A DNA stretch of 7,256 nucleotides from Rhodospirillales bacterium (lineage in GTDB: Bacteria > Pseudomonadota > Alphaproteobacteria > Rhodospirillales > Casp-alpha2). The notes under the pieces are model-generated. The model searched no databases. It saw only the letters and a list, made by a program, of their open reading frames with translations, and had not been told where the DNA came from. The stretch is taken from NCBI GenBank assembly GCA_021775275.1, contig JAJFIE010000017.1, positions 1 to 7,256 on the forward strand. The letters are read 5' to 3'. The position numbers and the translations under genes were made by a program. Position 1 is the stretch's first letter. The number at the start of each line of letters is the position of its first letter. This document shows positions 1 through 5,651 of the stretch, one piece after another.

Positions 1-17
1 AGCTGAGCTACGGGTGC
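1..17 (-). tRNA. tRNA 5' end, probably tRNA-Arg (cut by window edge)
   Basis: Read on the minus strand from position 17, the bases are GCACCCGTAGCTCAGCT. This fits the first 17 nucleotides of a tRNA: a 7-nt acceptor strand GCACCCG, then T8 and A9, the D-stem strand GCTC, and the A14-G15 start of the D-loop. The acceptor sequence and 'GTAGCTCAGCT' resemble bacterial tRNA-Arg genes (E. coli tRNA-Arg(ACG) begins GCATCCGTAGCTCAGCT). The anticodon lies outside the window, so the amino acid is inferred from the 5' end only. The gene reads leftward out of the window, in the same direction as the GFA gene that ends about 100 bases upstream. Confidence 0.72.
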
Positions 18-29
18 CGCGCGGAGTGG

Positions 30-58
30 AACTTACGCCGGGATTGCCATGTGTGCAA
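30..58 (-). promoter_or_regulatory. Candidate promoter of the tRNA gene
   Basis: On the minus strand a -35-like TTGCAC (58..53) is followed by a 17-bp spacer and a -10-like TAAGTT (35..30). Each box matches the sigma-70 consensus at only three of six positions. A very GC-rich stretch (29..18) lies between the -10 box and the tRNA 5' end; GC-rich discriminators are typical of stable-RNA promoters under stringent control. The spacing would place the transcription start a few bases before the mature tRNA end. Support is from spacing and position; co-transcription from the GFA gene is the alternative. Confidence 0.33.
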
Positions 59-117
59 GCCTGTGCGTCGCTTGACCATCCTTGGCAGACTGGCAATGCA
101 ATGCGCTTGGACTACCC

Positions 118-597
118 TCACGTATCGGGATCCAGCAAACCGTGACGTCGATGCCAGTCTTCAAGGGATTCAACAGGATAGTGCTCGAATTGCGCTTCAC
201 CCATGGCGGCGTCGAGCCGCACCCACGCCGACTTCGACGCCAGCATAATATGGCTCTGTTCGGGTGCTGATGGCAGGGGCGTATCGATGGCGCTGGCAAA
301 GGGGTGTACCAAATCGGGCCAGCGCGGATCCCAGGCCCATAAAGCCGTGCCGCAGCGAGAACAAAACCGGCGTTCGGCAGGGCTTTGCTTACCATCAATC
401 ATGGCGTGGAAGGCCGTCACGGCCTCTTCGCCCTGCACAACCAGACTTTCCGTCCGGCCCCCCAGGTTGATGGCAAAACCGCCACCGCCGCCGGTCTTGC
501 GGCAAATCGAACAGTAGCAGCGGAGGTAGGGAACCGGGGCATAGGCCTCAAGCGAAAACCGAACCGCGCCGCAGTGGCAAGATCCTTCCATATGCAT
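118..597 (-). CDS. GFA family zinc-binding protein (CENP-V/GFA domain)
   Basis: This is a small protein of 159 residues, the usual size for the glutathione-dependent formaldehyde-activating enzyme (GFA) family. These single-domain cytosolic zinc proteins are named for a formaldehyde-glutathione adduct-forming member, and most have no proven substrate. Counted from the ATG at 597, the zinc-ligand pattern is complete: GSCHCG (C7, C9), RCYCSICRKTGG (C27, C29, C32) and RFCSRCGTALW (C79, C82). These are the two zinc sites of the fold. I chose ATG 597 because GGAGGA lies 9 bases upstream of it. An earlier in-frame ATG at 624 would add nine residues (MSDNGGSFS) but has only a weaker AGAAGG before it, and the family homology begins right after 597. 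The gene follows the methyltransferase gene by 30 bases (3 bases if the start is 624), so it is probably its operon partner. Substrate and function in this organism cannot be told from sequence. Confidence 0.9.
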   Translation of the reverse strand: MHMEGSCHCGAVRFSLEAYAPVPYLRCYCSICRKTGGGGGFAINLGGRTESLVVQGEEAVTAFHAMIDGKQSPAERRFCSRCGTALWAWDPRWPDLVHPFASAIDTPLPSAPEQSHIMLASKSAWVRLDAAMGEAQFEHYPVESLEDWHRRHGLLDPDT

Positions 598-604
598 GCT
601 AAAA

Positions 605-612
605 CTTCCTCC
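605..612 (-). promoter_or_regulatory. Ribosome binding site deciding the GFA start
   Basis: On the minus strand GGAGGAAG (612..605) is a near-perfect Shine-Dalgarno sequence at good distance from the ATG at 597 (and 13 bases from another in-frame ATG at 591). It lies inside the coding frame if translation began at the upstream ATG 624, which favours the shorter protein. Confidence 0.6.
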
Positions 613-627
613 GTTGTCTGACATTGC

Positions 628-1950
628 TCAGAGCCTTCTGAATACGCCGACGATTTCAACGTGCGCGGCCCACTTGAACTGATCCACTGGCGTGACTCGC
701 TCCAACGTATACCCACCGTCCACAAGTATGCGGGCGTCCCGGGCGAAGGTGGAGGGATCACACGACACCGCAATCACGTTTGGCGCCTGCGACAGAGCGA
801 TTTCCGCCACCTGTGCCGATGCACCTGCCCTGGGGGGGTTAAAAACGACAAAATCAAATGCCGCCAGCTCCTCGGCTGAAAGCGGATTATCGAACAGATC
901 ACGGACCACCGTCTCGACGGGTTTCAGGTTCTGTGTATACCGCACAGCACTAGCCAGCGCTTCTATCGACATAGCATTGCTGTCGGCAGCAAGTATCCGG
1001 ACGTGGTCCGCGAGGCGCAATGCATAAGAGCCAATGCCGCAGAACAAATCAGCGCCAGACTGTGCGCCGGACGCCGTCACATAATCCCTGACCAATCCGG
1101 AAAGAACGCGCTCGCCTTCTTCCGTCGCCTGTAGAAATCCGCCCACGGGTAGCCTTACTTGCGCCATACCGATCCTTAAGTGCGGCTTTCGTCGTTCGGC
1201 GATGATCTCGCCATCAAGGGCCAACCGCGCCAAATCGTATTTCTCGGCAATATCAACCAGCGCCATGTGTTGCTCGTAACCGTTGGCGCTGATCCCGATG
1301 ACATTGCAATCAAGTCCGGTTTCACTTGCCGTCAACTGAACATCCAGTCCATGGCTCGGGCCATGAACCGGGGCATCAAGGCAATCACCGAGTCTACAGG
1401 CAAGATCAATGGCTTCCGAAAACGCCGGCACAAAAACAGGGCAGACCTGAATATTACTGAGCCGGTGTGATTTGGCCTGCATGAACCCGACCTGCACATG
1501 GCTGCCATGGCGCCGCACGTGCAGAGTAACCCTTCGGCGTCCTTCGCCATGAGCGTCGATTATCGGCTCGGCGTCAACGTCGAGCCCCTGGTGGCGTAGT
1601 GCCGTTGCAACAATTCCCCGTTTCCATTCGTGGTAGGCAGCCTCCTGCAAATGCTGAACGGCGCACCCCCCGCATTCTCCGAAGTGTGGGCAAACCGGGT
1701 CAGCGCGATTGCTGGCGGCCTCAATGATCTCAATGATCTCGCCACGATCACCGGTGATTTTTGCACGGATCGTTTCCGTGGGGAGCGAATAGGGAATAAA
1801 CAACCGACCCGTCTCCGCTTCGGCAATTCCATGACCGTGACGACCAAGTGTTGATACGGTGACGATGGCCTCCGTCGCCGGACGGGGGTTGCCTGGCCGA
1901 CCCTGGCCACGGCTTTTTTTTCGTCGGGCCCGTGAAGATGTTGCCAACAT
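628..1950 (-). CDS. TRAM-domain [4Fe-4S] class I SAM-dependent RNA (uracil-5-)-methyltransferase, RlmD/TrmA family
   Basis: This 440-residue enzyme should transfer a methyl group from SAM to C5 of a uridine in RNA, most likely in 23S rRNA (RlmD-like), acting in the cytoplasm. From the ATG at 1950 the layout is: a basic N-terminal tail (about 5-24), a TRAM RNA-binding domain (about 27-80), an iron-sulfur cluster motif C87-x5-C93-x2-C96 with the fourth ligand C170 (IQVCPVF), and a Rossmann methyltransferase domain with SAM motif ADLFCGIGSY (about 300-309). The catalytic nucleophile is C397 in VSCDPSTFARD, and the likely general base is E432 in HVE near the C-terminus. TRAM plus Fe-S points to RlmD/RlmC-type rather than TrmA, but the target uridine cannot be fixed. 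The motif usually DPPR reads NPPR (371-374). The ATG at 1950 has AAAGGA upstream; a TTG at 1962 is the longer alternative. The GFA gene follows closely. Confidence 0.93.
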   Translation of the reverse strand: MLATSSRARRKKSRGQGRPGNPRPATEAIVTVSTLGRHGHGIAEAETGRLFIPYSLPTETIRAKITGDRGEIIEIIEAASNRADPVCPHFGECGGCAVQHLQEAAYHEWKRGIVATALRHQGLDVDAEPIIDAHGEGRRRVTLHVRRHGSHVQVGFMQAKSHRLSNIQVCPVFVPAFSEAIDLACRLGDCLDAPVHGPSHGLDVQLTASETGLDCNVIGISANGYEQHMALVDIAEKYDLARLALDGEIIAERRKPHLRIGMAQVRLPVGGFLQATEEGERVLSGLVRDYVTASGAQSGADLFCGIGSYALRLADHVRILAADSNAMSIEALASAVRYTQNLKPVETVVRDLFDNPLSAEELAAFDFVVFNPPRAGASAQVAEIALSQAPNVIAVSCDPSTFARDARILVDGGYTLERVTPVDQFKWAAHVEIVGVFRRL

Positions 1951-2121
1951 CGTTCCTTTCAATTTCTCCGCTTGCCTACAATACTAACCTGGCGATTATA
2001 TCCCGTCATATGGGAGCCGGGTCATTACAGGATTTTGTAACCACAAAAAGCCATTCACCACACACCCAAGGTTGAATCTATTATCGAATTTCATAATCAG
2101 AAATAGTAGTATTGATCCGTA
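1951..2121. promoter_or_regulatory. Divergent intergenic region between methyltransferase and diguanylate cyclase genes
   Basis: This AT-richer gap must hold the promoters for both flanking genes. On the minus strand a perfect TATAAT hexamer (2000..1995) sits about 45 bases before the methyltransferase ATG, but I find no good -35 at 16-18 bp. On the plus strand TATTAT (2079-2084) and a TTGAAT (2072-2077) are present but do not form a well-spaced pair; the best arrangement is TTCACC (2054-2059) 19 bp before TATTAT. No ORF or RNA gene is recognisable here. Confidence 0.35.
2080..2097. repeat. Imperfect AT-rich palindrome upstream of the GGDEF gene
   Basis: ATTAT (2080-2084) and ATAAT (2093-2097) form inverted arms around an AATT centre (2087-2090), with 14 of 18 positions symmetric. 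It lies 25 bases before the start codon and overlaps the only -10-like hexamer, so it could be an operator. In AT-rich sequence such symmetry also arises by chance. Confidence 0.22.
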
Positions 2122-3432
2122 ATGCCAAAGGATACCAATGATCGGAACGATTATTTCGAATCACGCTACATGGCGTTGGTCTCCAGCCATGCTGATCTGG
2201 TCTGCCGATACGGTCTGGATTTTGCGCTGATTTTCGCATCACCCTCCTACTGTGAGTTTTTTGGCCGAACAGAAAAAGACATGATCGGCACATCCGTCCT
2301 GGACTTGGTCGTCAGTGACGAACAGCGTGCGGAGTCCCTCAAGCAGCTTGAGTCCATGACACTGGAGGCACCGACCAAAAGGGCGAACAACATGGTTCAT
2401 CGCGCCGGTGATGCGACCAGCCACGTGGACTGGATCACCACCGGTATTTTCGATGATAACGGAATACTAGTCGAGTATCAGTCTGTTGGCCGGGATGTGA
2501 CACGGCAACTACAGGTACAGGAGGATCTAGCCAAGAGCCGGGTGTACTACATGCAAGCGGCCCGGATTGCCACAGTGGGTTATTGGGTCTGGGACGAGAT
2601 TGAAGATTGCATGAGCCATTGTTCCGAAGAAGCCGCGGCTATCTTTGGTCTCACGGTGGAACAGGCCTTGAAGCTCTCTGCCACTCTGAGTGGAGACCTC
2701 AGCACCGCACATCCGGATGATCTGGTCGAATACGAAAATACGATTATGACCGCGTACGAAAACAAGGCCAGTTACGACATCACTTTCCGCAGCTTCCGCG
2801 CAGACGGTAGCCTTCGGTATATCCGCGAACTCGCGGAGCCTGTACTTGATGACGATGGCGTCCTGATCGAAACCGTCGGCACGGTACAGGATATCACAGA
2901 CCAGAAACTGGCCGATGAAGAAATCGCCCATATGGCGCGCCACGATGCTTTGACCGGTGTGCCGAACCGTACGCTCTTTCTCGACCGGCTTGAAACAGGC
3001 CTGAAAGCAGCAAAGCGCGAAAGCCGCCAGATCGCAGTCCTTTTCATCGACCTGGACGGGTTCAAGGCCGTTAATGATGCCGCCGGACACCAGGTCGGCG
3101 ACCGGGTGCTGATTGATCTTGCAACGCGGCTACACGACTGTATTCGCGACATGGATACGGTCGGTCGAATGGGCGGTGATGAATTCGCCGTTATCCTGGG
3201 CGGTGACGTCACGGAAGAACATGTTATCGTGGTGACCGAGAAAATACTGGCGTCGGTATCAGAACCAATCGATGTAAATGGCGAGTCCAGGCGCCTGGGC
3301 GCAAGCATCGGAATCTCTCTCTACCCGACAAATGGTGAAACATCCGAAACGTTGCTGGCCGAAGCGGATAGCGCCATGTATGCGGTCAAACGGTCTGGCA
3401 AGAATGGCTTTCAGTTTGCACCATCAGGTTGA
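2122..3432 (+). CDS. PAS-PAS-GGDEF diguanylate cyclase
   Basis: This 436-residue protein should make cyclic di-GMP from two GTP. It has no signal peptide or membrane segment, so it is a soluble sensor-cyclase. Two PAS/PAC units come first: about 17-130, ending in GRDVTRQLQ, and about 138-262, ending in GTVQDITDQK. The GGDEF domain runs from about 266 to the end. Key GGDEF residues are present: HDALTGVPNR (274-283), FIDLDGF with metal ligand D310, the active-site motif GGDEF (351-355), and the RxxD product-inhibition site (R342, D345) five residues before it. Catalysis and feedback inhibition therefore look intact. There is no EAL domain. The PAS ligand is unknown, and no His/Cys cofactor motif is obvious. 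An in-frame TGA at 2113-2115 bars an upstream start; the ATG at 2122 has no Shine-Dalgarno, and neither does the next ATG (2170). The gene is monocistronic, divergent from the methyltransferase and convergent with the hydrolase 28 bases away. Confidence 0.94.
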   Translation: MPKDTNDRNDYFESRYMALVSSHADLVCRYGLDFALIFASPSYCEFFGRTEKDMIGTSVLDLVVSDEQRAESLKQLESMTLEAPTKRANNMVHRAGDATSHVDWITTGIFDDNGILVEYQSVGRDVTRQLQVQEDLAKSRVYYMQAARIATVGYWVWDEIEDCMSHCSEEAAAIFGLTVEQALKLSATLSGDLSTAHPDDLVEYENTIMTAYENKASYDITFRSFRADGSLRYIRELAEPVLDDDGVLIETVGTVQDITDQKLADEEIAHMARHDALTGVPNRTLFLDRLETGLKAAKRESRQIAVLFIDLDGFKAVNDAAGHQVGDRVLIDLATRLHDCIRDMDTVGRMGGDEFAVILGGDVTEEHVIVVTEKILASVSEPIDVNGESRRLGASIGISLYPTNGETSETLLAEADSAMYAVKRSGKNGFQFAPSG

Positions 3433-3451
3433 TGGCGCTGACTGTTGTCTT

Positions 3452-3490
3452 CTGTCAGAATCAATTATCGGACTGGCTGACAGTTTTATT
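3452..3490 (+). terminator. Possible terminator of the GGDEF gene
   Basis: CTGTCAG (3452-3458) and CTGACAG (3477-3483) form a 7-bp inverted repeat with an 18-base loop, followed at once by TTTTATT (3484-3490). It begins 20 bases after the GGDEF stop. The stem is short and the loop long, so it would be weak; it also overlaps the 3' end of the convergent hydrolase gene. A second short pair, CTGAC (3438-3442) with GTCAG (3454-3458), shares one arm and has no T-run. Confidence 0.35.
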
Positions 3491-4498
3491 GAGAACTTCT
3501 TCCCTGAGACGCTCCGCGCCGGACGGCAATGGCGACGTGGAATCGCGCATCCACGCAGCAATATCGCGCCAGTACGTCTCTGCTCCCAGATCGCGAATCA
3601 GCATGTGGTAACCGTTCTCATAAAGCGCTATGCGGTACCCGGGTTCAGGCCCCGTCGGCAGTCGGCGGAGCATTTCCAGTGTCGCATGTTTCTTGATGAT
3701 TTCATCCAGTGCGCCATACAGAATTAATGACCGGTCATTAAACCGCGATGCGCCCGCCATGGCCCGGTCCATAAGGTTGGCAAGTCCCCAGACCGCATCA
3801 ACCCGGGTCTCCTTGATAACCAACGGGTCGCGGCCCAGCGCCCGCAACATTTCGATGTTGTCCGAGGGCTTGATCTTCAACCCGCGCCCGCTGAGCGGCA
3901 GCCATGGCATGGTGTGGGACGCCAGCCACAAGGCCCAACGCTGATAGAAAGGCATGGTCTCGCGCGCCCATACCGCCGGCGCGGCAAGGATCAGGCCATC
4001 AACCGGCAGCGCCGCCTCGTCTGGCGCTGTCGCCGCAGCCATGAGAACTGCCCCGCCCATGCTTTCGCCAAACAGAAAAACCGGAATGTCGGGATGTCGC
4101 TGTTTCACCAGATGCAACGAAGCCTTCAAATCCGCGATATAGGCATCACTTCCCGCCCAGTATCCCGTATTGGGAGCGCCACCAAACCCTCGTTGATCAT
4201 AGGCATATGACACCACACCTTCTCCCGCCAGATACGTGGCGAGATCACCAAAAAACAAACCGTAATCGTTAAAACCATGCAGCGCGAGGACGGCGGCGCG
4301 GGGAGCCCCAGCTTCAGGTTTCCATATGTGGAGAGGTAATCCGGCGCCGTCCGCCATGGTCAATGCTTCATCCGACATCGTGGGCGTCTGAATCGACGGG
4401 CCGGGTTCAAATACCGTCGGCGCGCAGGCGCTGATCAAATGGACCAGCAGGAGCAGACCCATCCATCGCATCAAGTATTTGCCCACAAAAGTATTCAT
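3461..4498 (-). CDS. Alpha/beta-hydrolase lipoprotein, lysophospholipase / monoacylglycerol lipase-like
   Basis: This 345-residue serine hydrolase of the Hydrolase_4 (PldB/monoacylglycerol lipase) type probably cleaves acyl esters of lipids at the membrane; the true substrate is unknown. The N-terminus is a lipoprotein signal: charged start (K7, R11), hydrophobic run 13-22, then the lipobox I22-S23-A24 and C25, which would be lipidated. The fold motifs follow in order: oxyanion-loop LHGFNDYG (73-80), YDQRGFGG (100-107), nucleophile elbow GESMGG (S146), then the probable acid D265 in YGALDE and H298 in NGYHML. The catalytic triad is therefore complete. The ATG overlaps the stop of the ABC ATPase gene as ATGA (4498..4495). 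No Shine-Dalgarno precedes it, so translation probably depends on coupling to that gene. The pairing suggests a shared envelope or lipid role. A perfect 18-bp palindrome lies within the gene at 3724-3741. Confidence 0.92.
   Translation of the reverse strand: MNTFVGKYLMRWMGLLLLVHLISACAPTVFEPGPSIQTPTMSDEALTMADGAGLPLHIWKPEAGAPRAAVLALHGFNDYGLFFGDLATYLAGEGVVSYAYDQRGFGGAPNTGYWAGSDAYIADLKASLHLVKQRHPDIPVFLFGESMGGAVLMAAATAPDEAALPVDGLILAAPAVWARETMPFYQRWALWLASHTMPWLPLSGRGLKIKPSDNIEMLRALGRDPLVIKETRVDAVWGLANLMDRAMAGASRFNDRSLILYGALDEIIKKHATLEMLRRLPTGPEPGYRIALYENGYHMLIRDLGAETYWRDIAAWMRDSTSPLPSGAERLREEVLNKTVSQSDN
3724..3741. repeat. Perfect 18-bp palindrome inside the hydrolase gene
   Basis: TTAATGACCGGTCATTAA reads the same on both strands with no mismatch and no spacer; symmetry stops at 3723/3742. 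It encodes part of the hydrolase (residues FNDRSL, minus strand). Its form, a CCGG core with AT-rich ends, is like operators of dimeric TetR-type repressors, but the intragenic location far from a start makes a regulatory role uncertain. Confidence 0.5.
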
Positions 4499-5469
4499 GG
4501 TTGGGCTTCGGTATCTGGCCTGCTGGTCAGACTGAGAAAAATATCCTCCAGCTCGGCCTCGCGGGTTGAAACGTCAACGATCCCCAGCCCGGCCTCCCGC
4601 ACAGCCGCCAGGATTTCCCCTGAATGAGTGCGGCTGGGCGGGTAGCTGAAGACGAGCGCCCGATGGTCCCGCGCTTCGGCATTGTAGCCGCGCAATAAAG
4701 GCGGGATTTCGTCTATATCCCGATCAACGGTAACCGTCATTTCCTTGGAATCAATTCGGCGCAGCAACGTCGCGGTAGGCTCACACGTGACCACCCGGCC
4801 ATAATTGATGATGGCGATTTCATCGCACAGCGCTTCTGCCTCCTCCAGATAATGGGTTGTCAGCAGGATTGTCGTACCCAGAGCGTTCAGTTCCCTGACA
4901 TAATCCCAAAGCTGCCGCCGCAGTTCCACATCCACACCCGCCGTCGGTTCGTCAAGAACCAGAACCCTTGGCGCATGGACGAGCGCCTTGCCCACCAACA
5001 GGCGTCGTCGCATCCCGCCTGAAAGAGACCGTGCGTAGGCATCCCGTTTATCCGCCAGGCCAATGGCATTCAAAATTTCATCGGTACGGCGGTCTTTTTT
5101 CGCCACACCATAGAGGCCCGCGTGCAAATCCAGGGCTTCGTAGGGCGTAAAATACGGATCGAAGGTCAGTTCCTGCGGCACCACGCCGATGGCGCGTCGG
5201 GCCTCGCGCATGTCCGCTTCGATATCATAGCCCCAGACACGCGCCGCGCCGCCGGTTTTCACCACCAGTCCGGCGAGAATATTGATCAGGGTTGATTTTC
5301 CGGCTCCATTGGGGCCGAGCAGGCCAAAGAATGCGCCCGGTGGAATGCGTAACGTGACATCTTTCAATGCGCGTTTTTCCGGGGACCCTTTGGTCGATTG
5401 ATAGGTTTTGCAGAGGTCTACGACCTCAACGGCAAAATCCGGAGCATTGTCTGTAACGATTGCGGGCAT
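4495..5469 (-). CDS. ABC transporter ATP-binding protein (ABC-2 exporter type, YadG/CcmA-like)
   Basis: This 324-residue cytoplasmic ATPase subunit would power an ABC-2 type exporter. All nucleotide-binding motifs are intact: Walker A GPNGAGKST (52-60), Q-loop Q99 in GVVPQE, signature LSGGMRR (149-155), Walker B VLVLDE (169-174, catalytic E174), D-loop GVD (178-180) and H-loop H206. After the roughly 230-residue ATPase core there is a C-terminal extension of about 90 residues ending in ELEDIFLSLT, the regular tail of ABC-2 exporter ATPases such as E. coli YadG. The transported substrate cannot be inferred. No permease gene lies on either side: the next gene in the operon is the hydrolase lipoprotein (4-base overlap), and the upstream gene is divergent. 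The partner must be encoded elsewhere. The ATG at 5469 has only a weak AGAAG-like site upstream. A candidate promoter lies at 5507-5535. Confidence 0.93.
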   Translation of the reverse strand: MPAIVTDNAPDFAVEVVDLCKTYQSTKGSPEKRALKDVTLRIPPGAFFGLLGPNGAGKSTLINILAGLVVKTGGAARVWGYDIEADMREARRAIGVVPQELTFDPYFTPYEALDLHAGLYGVAKKDRRTDEILNAIGLADKRDAYARSLSGGMRRRLLVGKALVHAPRVLVLDEPTAGVDVELRRQLWDYVRELNALGTTILLTTHYLEEAEALCDEIAIINYGRVVTCEPTATLLRRIDSKEMTVTVDRDIDEIPPLLRGYNAEARDHRALVFSYPPSRTHSGEILAAVREAGLGIVDVSTREAELEDIFLSLTSRPDTEAQP

Positions 5470-5506
5470 GGATTCGGATGCTTCTGGCGCGTAAGGATTG
5501 CGCCCA

Positions 5507-5535
5507 TGCCTACACCTGCGCCCGGATCAAGTCAA
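5507..5535 (-). promoter_or_regulatory. Candidate promoter of the ABC ATPase-hydrolase operon
   Basis: On the minus strand TTGACT (5535..5530, five of six matches to the -35 consensus) is followed after 17 bp by TAGGCA (5512..5507), a poor -10 with three matches. It would start transcription about 30 bases before the ABC ATPase ATG. The -35 box is the only strong element. Confidence 0.33.
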
Positions 5536-5552
5536 AGGGCGGCACAATCGAC

Positions 5553-5574
5553 ATTCATGAATTCACGATATTCA
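5553..5574. repeat. Cluster of ATTCA/TGAAT repeats between divergent promoters
   Basis: A perfect 10-bp palindrome ATTCATGAAT (5553-5562) is followed by two further ATTCA copies (5561-5565, 5570-5574), giving three direct ATTCA copies about 8-9 bases apart plus inverted TGAAT. It lies between the candidate promoters of the two divergent operons, so it may be a binding site for a regulator of one or both. No protein can be assigned. Confidence 0.25.
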
Positions 5575-5585
5575 TTCTTGCGGCG

Positions 5586-5613
5586 TTGATTACCGGGTAT
5601 CATCGGGTATCAT
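5586..5613 (+). promoter_or_regulatory. Candidate promoter of the zf-CHCC/polA operon
   Basis: TTGATT (5586-5591, four of six to -35 consensus), a 16-bp spacer, and TATCAT (5608-5613, five of six to -10 consensus) form a plausible sigma-70 promoter. Transcription would start near 5620, leaving a leader of about 30 bases before the zf-CHCC start. The -10 hexamer is the end of the second unit of a 10-bp tandem repeat. Confidence 0.45.
5594..5613. repeat. Perfect tandem duplication of a 10-bp unit
   Basis: CGGGTATCAT occurs twice in direct succession (5594-5603 and 5604-5613), followed by another CG. The 10-bp period places both copies on nearly the same helix face. Each copy contains the -10-like hexamer TATCAT, so the duplication offers two possible -10 elements or a two-site operator; replication slippage is the simplest origin. 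Confidence 0.6.
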
Positions 5614-5638
5614 CGCCAGACATCCGTCTTTCCGATCC

Positions 5639-5644
5639 GAGGAG
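5639..5644 (+). promoter_or_regulatory. Ribosome binding site of the zf-CHCC gene
   Basis: GAGGAG sits 7 bases before the ATG at 5652. It selects this ATG over an in-frame extension toward 5460, which would run back through the intergenic repeats and into the ABC ATPase gene. Confidence 0.65.
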
Positions 5645-5651
5645 CTATTTC

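Noticed and set aside
82..96. Imperfect symmetric sequence downstream of the GFA stop considered as a terminator
   Set aside because: Its two halves meet with a single-base loop and one mismatch, and no T-run follows on the minus strand.
417..773. 118-codon minus-strand ORF spanning the methyltransferase/GFA junction
   Set aside because: Out of frame with both recognised genes and without any motif.
2934..2943. 10-bp palindrome TGGCGCGCCA in the GGDEF gene
   Set aside because: Palindromes of this length are common by chance, especially in GC-rich coding sequence.
2527..3308. Long minus-strand ORFs (187 and 178 codons) opposite the GGDEF gene
   Set aside because: They are antisense shadows of a gene with clear PAS and GGDEF motifs, with Ser/Arg-rich or atypical composition and no domain.
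5460..5651. In-frame upstream extension of the zf-CHCC protein (64 extra residues)
   Set aside because: It overlaps the ABC ATPase start, runs through intergenic repeats and promoter-like elements, has no family similarity, and the ATG at 5652 has a good Shine-Dalgarno.
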